Assembly: GCA_003427395.1 (NCBI GenBank)
Contig: BFEA01000120.1
Coordinates: 1,233,988 to 1,266,950 of the forward strand
Reading direction: 5' to 3'
DNA: 32,963 bases
Source: Chara braunii
Lineage: Eukaryota > Streptophyta > Charophyceae > Charales > Characeae
Shown here: in pieces, positions 9,518 to 18,769 of the stretch
How the letters are laid out: every line of letters begins with the position of its first letter
How positions within the stretch are numbered: position 1 is the first letter of the stretch
Notes under the pieces: model-generated
What the model was told of the DNA's origin: nothing
Seen by the model: only the letters and a program-made list of their open reading frames with translations
The model's database searches: none
Made by a program: the position numbers and the translations under genes

Positions 9518-10530
9518 GTCGTCCTCGCGCATACGGGGGGAAAACCTTAAACACTGCCATTACGAGTCTCTACTCGATCGCCGAAGAAAAATCGAAGTAT
9601 TGTCCGAATAGGAATGATTCGGATCCCAATCCTGGAAGAGTCTCCCCCAAACGATGACGAAGAACAACACCTTGCGGGAGAAGACGAGTTCGACGAATGC
9701 GATTATGAACAGGAATGGGAACAATTAGTCGAAATGTTATGTTGCGAGTCCAAAGAGGAAGTTGGAATCGTCCCCTCAACCGTCCGAACATTCGATCTGA
9801 GCTCGAAAGATAGCGAGCCGAACCGTGTCCTGTCCATAGAAAGACGAATCACCCCCACGACATTCCTAGGAGAACTAATTTTGCAAATTTCGGATATGGC
9901 GGACCTTTTGGAACCCCCTCGCACCTTAGACGAGGGCGCACTTTCACTTCGGGCTAGGTATCAACAGATGAACCAATATCTGGATCTTTCTGTCTCTCCG
10001 CATAGATCATTACTCACGCAAGGAGCCATGATCGCTCTGATCAAGCAAGAATCAGAGACTGCGATAGATGATGTTCCAGATCTCATGCAGGAAATGACCG
10101 GGTTAACAGGGTTGAAAATAGCGAAGAGCACCATCGACTCTGAAACCGACACCGAAATTAAGGAGACTGAGATGAGTAGCCCGACCGAATCAAAGATGAT
10201 CGCCACCGTCTTCTCGGTACGAACTAGTAGTTCCATGTTCTCTAGGGTGCACGACAGGCGATCACGAAAGACAAATTGGATCGAGATGCCCCTAAACATC
10301 GCTGATAACTCCGTAATTGCAATACCCAGTCATGTCCCCCGAGAAATTCAAAGATCCCTGATTGATGTTTGGTATGGGTATGTTGAAGTGTTGAGTGTGC
10401 ATGACCACGTTATTGCATTATGTAACGTGATTGAGCATGCGATGCTTACGGGGATCATCCACCGATTAGCTGCGCTCCCTATCGGTCTTCGTCGGCGCAA
10501 AGAGCGACCACATTTCAGAGGATTAAGGAG
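9518..10530 (+). pseudogene. Element B: protease-RT connector
   Basis: The reading frame from 9614 to 10585 is open for 323 codons, in the same frame as the protease. It has a very acidic start (EESPPNDDEEQH, DEFDECDYEQEWEQ) and no recognisable domain until the RT begins near 10530. By position it is the connector between protease and reverse transcriptase, unusually long at roughly 300 residues. A stretch around 10330-10480 (IPREIQ-like, VHDHVIALCNVIEHAML) resembles the pre-RT segment only in general character. The function is unknown. It could contain an inserted domain. Confidence 0.45.
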
Positions 10531-11330
10531 TTTGAAGCTAATGAATGGATTGAACCCGCCATCGGACCATGGTCGTTTCCGGTAATGATTACCGAAAAAG
10601 GCAGGAGGAATTCGCATATGCACCGATTACCGAAAATTGAATGATATCACGATTAAGGATGTGTATCCCCTCCCCCGGATTGATAAGTTGCTGGATGATA
10701 TCGGTAGTGCTCAATTTTTCAGTAAATTTGATATTTGCCATGGATTCCACCATCTCCTTGTTCGAAAAGAAGACCGCCCGAAAATGACGTTCATTCTTTT
10801 CGAAGGGACTTGGCAATGGGTTCGATGTCCGATGGGGATTTGCAACGCCCCAGCCACGTTTCAACGCGCGATGAACATGGCCTTCCATAACTTTGTGCGA
10901 AAAATGCGGCTGGCGCAGAGCATAATCAAGTATTGTGTGATTGTGTATATGGATGATATCCTTGTGTTCTCAAGTTCCTATGAGGGGCACGTGCAGAACA
11001 TCGAATGAACCTTACACGCACTGAAGGATGCAGGATTCAAAGTGGTTGTTGAGAAGTGTCAGTTTTTCCCCACTGAGATCTCTTTCCTCGGCCACGTGGT
11101 TACGGACTAAGGATGGCAGCCGGAGCCTCAGAAAGTGACAGCCGTGAAAGACGCGCCAGCCCCGACGTCTGTAACACAAGTGTGTGTTTTTTGGGTTTGG
11201 CATCGTACTATCGAAGGTTCATCAAGGGGTTTGCGGCGATCGCGGCACCGCTCATGAATTTGTTGAAAAAGGATCAGTCGTTGATCTGGACTCCGCAATG
11301 CGATCGGGCTTCAAGGATTACTCGGGCATG
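10531..11330 (+). pseudogene. Element B: reverse transcriptase
   Basis: This is the RT that copies element RNA into cDNA. Recognisable blocks in order are EWIEPAIGPWSFPVMI, DYRKLNDITIKDVYPLPRID, motif A FFSKFDICHGFHH (Asp present), RCPMGICNAPATFQ, the catalytic YMDDILVFS (YMDD at 10946-10957), EKCQFFPTEISFLGHVV and the thumb block ASYYRRFIKGFAAIAAPL. The gene needs several frame changes: one before the DYRKLN block near 10590 and one in a T-run near 11187. It also contains in-frame stops at 11006-11008 and near 11108. Both catalytic Asp positions survive, so this copy decayed by indels and nonsense changes rather than active-site loss. Confidence 0.85.
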
Positions 11331-11534
11331 ATCGAGCAATGGGCCACCACGTTGCAGAGTATGGACTTTGACATTCGTCATCGGAAACACGAGAGACACG
11401 GCAACGCGGACGGGCTGACACGACTCCACCGCCCGGACAAGGTACTCAGGAGTGAGGAAGTGATCCCTTGGCTTGATCCAGAGACAAAGAAAGAGCCTCA
11501 ATACGGACAAGTGGAGATCCTGTCGAAGGGTTAA
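11313..11534 (+). pseudogene. Element B: RNase H remnant
   Basis: Immediately after the RT thumb, the reading jumps to the last part of an RNase H domain: WATTLQSMDFDIRHRKHERHGNADGLTRL, the conserved C-terminal segment with its final NADGLTR motif. The part of RNase H carrying the first Asp and the catalytic Glu, normally about 90-100 residues between the thumb and this segment, is not present in any frame of the short interval. The domain would be unable to degrade the RNA strand. The frame ends with TAA at 11532-11534, and the PHD-finger frame begins 46 bases later. Confidence 0.75.
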
Positions 11535-11580
11535 GTGGACACACGCACCCTGCTTCTCTCTCCCTCCCTCTCCCGGAACA

Positions 11581-11907
11581 ATGGAAACTCCCCCTGGCTC
11601 GGTCTCTCCCACCCCTTCTACTCCCCTCGCTCATTCGGACTTTCTCGCCAATCTCCCGGGTAAGTTTTGTTACTTCTGCACCTGTATTTCCCGAGTTTAT
11701 GGGGTAGAATGCTATCCCTTTGAGTCAAGATTTACTGACTGGGTAGAATGCGCCACGTGTGTCAACCGTGCACATGGCTTGTGTGTTCGATACAGAACGA
11801 GTAGTAAGGAATGGAGATGCCCCCTGTGTAGGACGGACAAACTTCGTACGGAGGCTCGATTCAAGGCTGCCCGAACGGACGACCCTGAATACGACGAGAA
11901 GTATTGA
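11581..11907 (+). CDS. PHD-type zinc-finger frame between RNase H and integrase
   Basis: From ATG 11581 the frame runs for 108 codons (open from 11473 without an ATG choice that improves it). After a Pro/Ser/Thr-rich start, residues 30-83 show CX2C, about 23 residues, CX2C, X4, H, X2, C, X11, CX2C (C30, C33, C57, C60, H65, C68, C80, C83; bases 11668-11829), with Trp at position 78 just before the last Cys pair. That C4HC3 order and the preceding Trp are hallmarks of PHD fingers, which read histone tails. The family's gap sizes are nearly but not exactly met, so a RING-like variant cannot be ruled out. It sits where the RNase H-integrase linker lies. It may be a captured chromatin reader or part of the element's own polyprotein. 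All eight ligands are intact, in contrast to its decayed neighbours. Confidence 0.6.
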   Translation: METPPGSVSPTPSTPLAHSDFLANLPGKFCYFCTCISRVYGVECYPFESRFTDWVECATCVNRAHGLCVRYRTSSKEWRCPLCRTDKLRTEARFKAARTDDPEYDEKY

Positions 11908-12117
11908 CGGGCAGAGGTATGGACGGATAAAATAATATTAGCTCAATTAGTTGGCCAACCGTTGGACCCTCTCACTAAGCACGACAGGCGTCGGGCTACC
12001 GAAAGATCCCGAGATTATCGATGGATCAACGGACATCTAGAGAAGCGTAAAACAGAATGATCGGGATTATGGTTGAAGGTTCCCTATCCCTTCCAGAGAT
12101 ATGACTGGACTAGATAG

Positions 12118-13287
12118 GCCTACGAGGAACAAGCCGCTTATTTCGCAATACGTGTCACCGAGGCAACTATCGATCAAAATCGATGGTTCTGGTCTAATAT
12201 CCGAGATGATGTGAAGCATGTGGTTGCTAATTGTCTGGTCTGTGCGGCCGACCGTGCACCCATTCGTGGACCAAATACGATAGTCCCGACAGAGGTAGAA
12301 CGACCTTTTCAGCAGGTCAGTATGGATACGACAGATATTGACGTGCCGCCTTGCCCCAACCGCTGCGAGTATTGCATCTTCTTGGTATTAATCTACCATT
12401 TTTCGAAATATATCGAAGTCTACCCGTGTAAGACCCGTAAGGCCTCAGAGATAGCCATAAACATCGATCGATTCCTCAATACCCATCTAGATACAGAGGA
12501 GATTCTAACCGATAATGGATCCGAATTCAAGGCTGAGGTAGAGGAATTACTAATGCGTCGTGGCGTTACCCTCCGGCACACCGCTCCCCATGTTTCCCAA
12601 TCGAACGGATTGGTTGAGAATGCGAATCACATGATTAAAACTGCCCTCCGTAAGAACTTGGCGGCTCATGACACGCGTCCTTGGCCCGAGATCGTCTATC
12701 AGATCGTCGGGATCCATCTAGCGATCCCTCATGAATCCACGGGGTTCACCCCCTTCCAGCTTCGAACCAATAACCTCCCGTGTGTCGATAATCGGGGTAT
12801 CACAAAAATTGTCGAAAAAGGGGGTAGGGACACGCGTGCGGCCCTTAAGGCCAAAGCGAAGCGATATGCGGATTTAATAGAAAGGGTCATTTCTAAGCGG
12901 TCCTGGAAAAGACAAAAAATGACCGAACTGGCCCACGGTAGACAGGTTCGTAGCGACGAGGCCCGGAATGGGAATGCGGGCCCACAGTACCAATATAAGC
13001 TAGGGGATCTGGTGCAGGTACGCAAATGTGCACGCGACCGTAAACTCCCTCCCGAATTCTTTGGCTGCTTTCGCGTCGTAGAGCTCGTCCCTAACGGAGC
13101 CAACACGGTGCGCATTGCGCCTGAGGCCTGTGCCAGCTATAGCTCCCTTCCCATTGTCCGCCACACCTCCTACCTCCGCCTCCTCCCTCCTTCTAAGAAC
13201 CCCAATCCATCTCCTTCTTCTTCCTCTAGTGCAGACGAGGATCTTGTTTCCTTTCCTTCGTCTGATTCTACCTCCCCCTCGCCATGA
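12118..13287 (+). pseudogene. Element B: DDE integrase
   Basis: The frame is open for 389 codons from the stop at 12115-12117. The N-terminal zinc module keeps CLVC (bases 12232-12243 region), but the segment normally carrying the His pair reads QAAYFAI, so at least one His appears to be lost. The catalytic core has D in VSMDTTD, D in LTDNGSEF and E in SNGLVENANH, with 34 residues between the last two where 35 is usual. A C-terminal QYKLGDLVQV..PPEFFGCFRVVEL module matches the GPY/F region, followed by a Ser-rich acidic tail. There is no chromodomain. It would insert element B cDNA. The reading upstream toward the PHD frame contains stops (for example at 12058), so it is not joined to pol in one frame here. 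Confidence 0.85.
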
Positions 13288-13769
13288 TTTTTGTCATTGA
13301 GCCGGCTCTTCCACCACAGCTTCTTCAACCTCGAACTTTGTTGCAATTTCGCCAAGTCGTGCACCCCCGTCTCAGTCCCGACCTTCTCCGATTTGCGCAG
13401 CTCTTCAACCATGGGGCTTGGTGCGCCGCCGTTGAGATAACTATATCGACCGATCGAGGCTCGACGGTCATCTTGGCAGTGGCGTCAGGATTTCATCGCT
13501 TCTCACGGCCTACTCAGAGCGACGTGACAGTAATCGTGGCTTTCAGTGGAGATCTATGTACCATCGGCTTGCAGCGGCGCAATGCAGTGGTGACTAGTCC
13601 TTACGAGTGGGGGCAGGAGTCGGTAGTTGATTGGCGGCAGCGACTGTCCCAGCCAAGGCAACAAGTAGTGGGGACTGACTGTATAGATACCTTCTTGCTT
13701 AGGACCAACGCCACTAATTGCCCCGCTCGCCCGCTTTCCCATCTCCATCCCTACCCCGAGCGCCGATGA
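13284..13769 (+). CDS. Unrecognised reading frame overlapping the integrase stop
   Basis: An ATG at 13284 overlaps the end of the integrase frame by four bases and opens 161 codons. I recognise no domain. The sequence has alternating hydrophobic segments (AVEITISTDRGSTVILAV, DVTVIVAF) and scattered Cys, with a Pro/His-rich end. No signal peptide or clear membrane span is evident. It lies in the position of a post-integrase ORF (env-like position) but shows no env features. It may be a chance frame. Confidence 0.25.
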   Translation: MIFVIEPALPPQLLQPRTLLQFRQVVHPRLSPDLLRFAQLFNHGAWCAAVEITISTDRGSTVILAVASGFHRFSRPTQSDVTVIVAFSGDLCTIGLQRRNAVVTSPYEWGQESVVDWRQRLSQPRQQVVGTDCIDTFLLRTNATNCPARPLSHLHPYPERR

Positions 13770-14234
13770 ATCATTTTTCCACCTTCTCTCTGCCCTTCTA
13801 CCTTCCGATCATTTGGCCATCCTCGGCCGATCCCCTTCTCACTCTGGAAATTCATCCCGCCTCAACCCCTCCATTCAGCCCAGCGTACATCTGCAAGTGA
13901 GCTGAATTCCCGATAGTGAGTTTGTGCATGCTCACAGTGAAGTGTCATTGGTCGCGGTATTACAGCAATCGAGAGTTGGAGCATAGTCACGAGATTTCGC
14001 TGGTGTTGGTGCAGCTGTGGCCGAAAGAGACGACCACCGACGGCACGTTGGTAGGACTCCTGTGCGGAGAAATCACAAAGGGCAGGCGAGCAACAGTTGC
14101 TTACGATCTTCTCACGTTCTTGTCTCAGCTCGTCGACAACCCTGCCGACGGACATCATCTCCTACAATCCGATCGATCCAAGCCAGGCTGAACCTGTGAC
14201 CCTGGAAAGGAAGTTGACGCCAACCATAATCTAG
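13770..14234. other. Interior of the inverted-repeat interval, fragmentary frames
   Basis: Short plus-strand frames of 60-91 codons cover this stretch, none recognisable. The 91-codon frame at 13916-14191 ends 40 bases before the next long open frame, so the two could be pieces of one broken gene. No repeat or RNA gene was seen. Confidence 0.35.
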
Positions 14235-15140
14235 GCAAATTGCACGGAGGATTACGGACAGTATCTAAGCGATCACGATCCTACGGTTTGGTGCTACTTG
14301 GACCTGGACGAACTTGCGCCGGATAACTCCGACTTCGGCGAGTTTTGGAAGGCCCATCAGGAGAACGGGGAGCTGTCGTTGGACGACGACCCTAGTCGCA
14401 TAGTCATCACGAGGCTATCACAGGAAGAGGAGTCGGAAGCGCGGTCGACGTCAAGGGAAGAAGAAGAGGCGTCAGCACCCGAGCCCCGAGAGGCTCCTCC
14501 AGCACGAGCATCGCCTATCGTTCGGGGGGGATCCACGTTGAACCCCGCCATTCCCTCAGACGCTGCCAGTCGACATGATGGCGCAACAACCTTCGTCGCT
14601 CTCGCTCACCATCTCCCTCCGTTTCCGCCCCCTCCATGCTTCCTCCCCGTCCTCCTCCCGGCCCGGACGTACCATCCTCGTCCCATCTTCCGCCGCCCCC
14701 TTGACTACCTCTCCTTCCGTCCCCTCCCCCACCTTGAATTCCCTCAGGACTATCGCGTCTTTGCCAGCCACGCATTTTGTCATCATTTCGCCGCGCAACT
14801 CATGTGTACGTTTTTTCCTCATCGCTCCCCCTCCTTCCCTCTCGACATTCTCCTCTTCAGTGTCGCCCGGGTACAGTTCAATCATATGGAACTGTACTGT
14901 ATCATCTCCAACACCTTTCCCGCCGTGGAGGGCTATGAGTCCCTAAGAGATAATGTCCTCCGCACCATCCCCTCCTTATACCCCGATTACTTACTATCCT
15001 TGTCCCGGCCCAATCATCGGTTCCCCCGCGCGCACCGGATCGTACACTTCATCGATCTCGGCGACGAAGCGGCGGATTACTTCGCTCCGCTCCCATCTGA
15101 GTGGCCCCGACCTCTCCACCACCCTCTCCTTGTCGACTAA
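14235..15140 (+). CDS. Unrecognised ~300-codon frame with acidic N-terminus
   Basis: The frame is open from the TAG at 14232-14234 to TAA near 15140 and has no ATG near its start, so the beginning is probably missing or lies in another frame. Residues about 1-90 are strongly acidic (SLDDDPSR, SQEEESEARS, SREEEEASA). The middle is Pro-rich (PPFPPPP), and the last 150 residues are rich in aromatic residues, His and Arg, with segments such as YCIISNTFPAVEGYESLRDNV. I recognise no family. It is the longest open frame in this region lacking a retroelement assignment and lies between the integrase and the right inverted repeat. It may be an accessory protein of the element or a captured host fragment. 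Confidence 0.4.
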   Translation, partial: ANCTEDYGQYLSDHDPTVWCYLDLDELAPDNSDFGEFWKAHQENGELSLDDDPSRIVITRLSQEEESEARSTSREEEEASAPEPREAPPARASPIVRGGSTLNPAIPSDAASRHDGATTFVALAHHLPPFPPPPCFLPVLLPARTYHPRPIFRRPLDYLSFRPLPHLEFPQDYRVFASHAFCHHFAAQLMCTFFPHRSPSFPLDILLFSVARVQFNHMELYCIISNTFPAVEGYESLRDNVLRTIPSLYPDYLLSLSRPNHRFPRAHRIVHFIDLGDEAADYFAPLPSEWPRPLHHPLLVD

Positions 15141-15629
15141 CGGCGGGTGGACTTCCAATGACAGGGCAGGGGTGCAGACTCTGCAAAGCACACAGAGAAT
15201 CAGTGGACGATGATGGCGTCACCTAGACATACTCGACGAACGAGAAGGCAAGGGGATTCCAGCAGCTCGAACCAGTAGACTCGCGAAGATATTGCAATTG
15301 ACGTTGGTGTCAATATGAACCATGGCTCAACTATTTGTGGTGATGCGGGCACTTTCTCTCCTGATACGCTTGGTTCCTCATTCATCCTCTCTTCCCCCTC
15401 CCTCCTCCTCCGCCATGGCATGCAATCAGGAGATCGCATAATTTTGGAACCCCTTGCGCATCACATATATGACGAACCAGCTTCCGGACCTACGCCATCT
15501 TTCGGACCCCTTCCCTTCCCGTATGTTCTCTGCATTTAGATATGTCTTGATCGGCCCCCGAAAACCCCCCTCTGTTTTTGTTCGATTAAAGGTACCTCGT
15601 TGAAATTTGTATGTTTATCAGCGCTAGTA
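15141..15629. other. Non-coding stretch before the right inverted repeat
   Basis: No credible gene is present; a 74-codon plus frame at 15315-15539 is unrecognised. A run of A and C at 15560-15570 and an AT-rich segment lead into the inverted-repeat boundary at 15630. No primer-binding site or polypurine tract was identified. Confidence 0.4.
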
Positions 15630-16331
15630 GTTCTTGAAATTCCGTCATTTTTTATCTAGAAATGCATGGGAATTACGCGCGCCTTAGTGAGCGCGCTCCG
15701 AATTTGGCTCGACAGTTAGGAATTCCGGAACTCACGGAACGCGGTGTGTCCTTTCACGTGGGAATGTTCTCGGCCTCGACATGGAAAACTCTGGGAATTT
15801 TGTAGTAATATGGATGGGCGTAGGACTTTCTTTCTTTTCCCTCGTCTACTTTTTGCGCGGATATGGTGATTTCAATTTTTGAATTAGCGTAGGGTTAGGA
15901 AAAACTACAACTGTTTCGGTGCCCATTCTCCTTTTGTTGTTCGGCACCATGCAAACGACCTCCCTCCTCCTTCCTTCTCACGCTCCTCTTAGTGCCTTCC
16001 CTCGCACGCACATGCTTTCTCGCTCCCTCGCCCTGTAACTGTTTTTCTCTCTCCTTCCCCGGCGCGCGTTTTTTTTTCTCTTTCTTGCTCATCTGAATCT
16101 TGGATCCGTTTCGTGCTATCCTTCGCACTCTTCTTCTTCTCGCTCTGAAACACGCGCTCGAAAACCCGGTCGATCCTCTTCCCCATCTAGCCAAGGAGAC
16201 AATTCTGATTGGCTGAGATCGGATTGTGAGGGATAAACATGACTTTCGACGAGTGATTATGCTCAAACCCTCCCTTACCCTCCTCTGCCCTACTCTTCAT
16301 CCTTCCCCACATCTATCTCCCCTCTCGCAAC

Positions 16332-16337
16332 TATAAA
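16332..16337 (+). promoter_or_regulatory. TATA box, right arm (outward-facing)
   Basis: TATAAA sits within CGCAACTATAAATTCCGTCG, which is conserved base for base in its core with the left arm. It would direct transcription toward element C, about 700 bases into the repeat. Conservation between the arms supports a real promoter in the ancestral repeat, but conservation is also expected from simple copy identity. Confidence 0.45.
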
Positions 16338-17289
16338 TTCCGTCGGCGCATCCGCACAGCTCTCTCTGTCTCAACTCGTCAGCCAACTTCCGGGAAGCAG
16401 TGGCTAGATGATGTGCGTGTGGTGGGAGTCGAGAAGTCCCGACGGGCTGACTGTAGACTGGCTGGCTGTGCGCCTGACCGCCACGATGGGCTGTGGGATC
16501 GAGGCAAGCCTGCGCAGAAACTAAGTCGGCGGGGTGACGATCGCAATGGTGGCAGGTGGCACGCGACGACCGGGATCGTCGGTGCACGTGTGAGGATAGT
16601 GATCAGAGTTGGGTGGATGAATGGCCCGGGGCCATGACGGATCTTTACGACAAATGCGCCACCTTGTTTCGAGTTCATTCTTTGGTGTAAGTGTAACTTC
16701 ATGACAGTTAAGCCGAGAATTTTTTTCTTTTTTTCTTTTTCAGACTTTTGTACGATTGTTCTCTATTGAATTCATTTTGCACCTCCCCTCCCCCCCCCTT
16801 TTATCTTATGATGCGAATGACCATGTATGTTTGTTGAGGAATGATTGTCTGATGGGTCGGCGCTTTGATGAGTCTCAGGATGACGGGGCAGGGGCGCGGA
16901 ACACACGGAGAACTGAATAATGTGTGGCTGTCATTTTCACACCTTCCGTGATAAGTCCCCACGAATGAAGATTATTGTTGATGAACTGGTCTTTGATTAG
17001 GCCGAAGAGCTGTTGTGAATAAAGATGCATGAGAACGATTAAATTGTTGGCAAGGACAATGTTTTTGGGGTTTTGTTCGAGAATGCAAGAGTGTTTAGCT
17101 TTGTCGGCGATGTGATTCGAAATGCCTTGCGCCTAACCTGACAAGCGATCCATCTTCTCAGAGAGAAGAAGGGCGACACGTACGACCTGCATGCGCGGGT
17201 CACCGACCGTGTCCCACTTGATGTGCGTACTGACCCCACAATTCATGTATGAAAATTTCTCGGTGAAACCATACACCATTGCACACACC

Positions 17290-17322
17290 CTCTCTCTCTC
17301 TATCTATCTATCTATCTATCTA

Positions 17323-17354
<32 letters not shown>

Positions 17355-17374
17355 CCTCTCTCTCTTTCTCTCTC
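17290..17374. repeat. Compound (TC)n/(TATC)n microsatellite inside the right arm
   Basis: The tract contains TC repeats, then about six TATC units, then TC repeats with CCC and TTT interruptions. It corresponds to the almost pure GA tract of the left arm read in reverse, so TATC expansion is specific to this copy, or the left copy was homogenised. Confidence 0.9.
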
Positions 17375-17544
17375 GATAGAATGCTCCCACTTGGCTTCGC
17401 ATGTTTCAGATAAATAAAGGCGATAATCGGAAAAACCCGATCGATAGACGGGGGATTAAGGATGAATACTGAATACTGACTCTTGCGATTGAGTGGATTG
17501 TCATGTGGACTGAAGGCCTCACTCCGACAGGGCGCCGGCCTCCC

Positions 17545-18384
17545 GTTGTAGGGGCCTTACCCTGTAGGACTTTCGAGCCTCGGTCGACCCCATTGCGGGT
17601 CCCATTTGGCTCCACCCGCCCACGCTCACGCCCAGGGCACGGGTCGTCCGTCCCAGGGGCACCCCCACCTAGTGTTATGAAATGGATGGGGATGGACCTT
17701 TTTGCGATAGGGCTTTACATTGGGGGATGCAGCTCCGCTCTCGCGTCAAGATGGAAGCTCTTTGGGCACTCGTGGCGTTTTCTCGATTTAGTTAAGTCTG
17801 ACCAGGCAATTGCTCCTTCCAATACACAAGCAGTCCTGGGAGTTTATTGAAGTCTCATCTTCTTATCGTGCGCAGGCCAAGCGTCATCCATTGGACCACG
17901 CACCTTTTCACTAAGCCTAGCGGCTCTGGCCAGCCCCGACAGCATCTTTGGGGTAAGGCGGCGTCGTCCGGACCCCTAGCCGCTATATTTTTTTTGCGAG
18001 AGCCACAAGCATCGCATCACCTATCCAAGACCGCCCTTAGTCTTTTCAGGGGTCGCATTGCACAAGAGTGAGTCATTTCATGCAACCTCCACACAAGCCA
18101 AGTCTGTGCATCAACCATCCACCCAAGCGTCCGGCCTCAACTCATCCCGCATCCATTGCTTAAGCTGGATCCAAGTCCTTCCTTAGCCAATCTCCCACCC
18201 TAGTCCTCTTCCGCGGGTCCAGCCCCGTCCAAATCGTCCCTAGCTACTCACCTGCGCAAGACCACACAAGACAAATAACCAAGTACAATCCCCGTTGGGG
18301 TCAACACCTCGCCCCTTCCCGCAATCCTAAGTCGCTTTCGCCTTCAGCAAAAGAGGGACAGTGGTTGAAGTTCCGACCGACTCA
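17545..18384. other. Leader region before element C, nothing recognised
   Basis: Between the right inverted repeat and the first element C frames I see no domain-bearing frame, no clear primer-binding site (no TGG start matching a common tRNA end close to 17545) and no repeat of the 3' flank of element C. A C-rich segment spans about 18040-18340. The 5' LTR of element C, if present, should lie here but could not be delimited. Confidence 0.4.
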
Positions 18385-18624
18385 ATGATGCGGCAGGGAA
18401 GAACTAGAAAGACCACCCGTTCCAAAAATCCTGGGGCACTTGGAGGTCAAAAAGCCAAAAGGGTCATCCTCGATAAGGAGGTCACTGGGCTCAAACACCG
18501 CTCTAAGAGTCAAAGCGAGGCAGTAAAAAAATGCCAAGCAGCGGCGGCACGTTCCCCGGCGGGAGAAAAACCTGAAGGACGCCTTGGGAAAGAAAAGTCA
18601 GGAGAATCGGACCAATTAATATAA
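18385..18624 (+). pseudogene. Small basic frame at the start of element C
   Basis: From ATG 18385 an open frame of about 79 codons encodes a strongly basic, Lys/Arg-rich peptide (RTRKTTRSKN, KAKRVILDKE, KSQSEAVKKC) without a recognised domain. It precedes the Gag frame by about 150 bases. It is probably the N-terminal, nucleic-acid-binding part of Gag now separated by stops, or a chance frame in biased DNA. Confidence 0.3.
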
Positions 18625-18769
18625 GACGTAAAAAACATGGGAATAGGCGGGATTTAGGGCCGGGACTAGGGCAGTTATGAATAACCGGCCACTTTTTCGC
18701 AAAAAAATTTTTTCCATGTGCAGGCTAGGTAAAAAAACGGCGACTGAGGAAGGAATCGATGACCAGTAG

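Larger units (their letters stand above)
15630..17544 (+). repeat. Right arm of ~1.92 kb inverted repeat (LTR-like)
   Basis: This 1.92 kb segment is the reverse complement of 5879-7810. Read on the plus strand it starts GTTCTTGAAATTCCG and ends GGCCTCCC, pointing outward toward element C. Its flanking bases are A at the start and G after the end, so the TG...CA pair seen in the left arm is not conserved here. A TATA box and a microsatellite sit at matching positions. No target-site duplication is visible. It might be read as a 5' LTR of element C downstream, but no primer-binding site follows it and no third copy is seen after element C. Confidence 0.85.

Noticed and set aside
16413-16637. 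74-codon frame conserved in both arms on the outward strand
   Set aside because: It lies opposite the 107-codon frame in the same DNA; copy identity alone explains conservation, and no domain is recognised.
5879-17544. Maverick/Polinton or DIRS identity for the inverted-repeat interval
   Set aside because: No type B DNA polymerase, packaging ATPase, capsid or tyrosine recombinase was seen; the genes are RT, RNase H remnant and DDE integrase.
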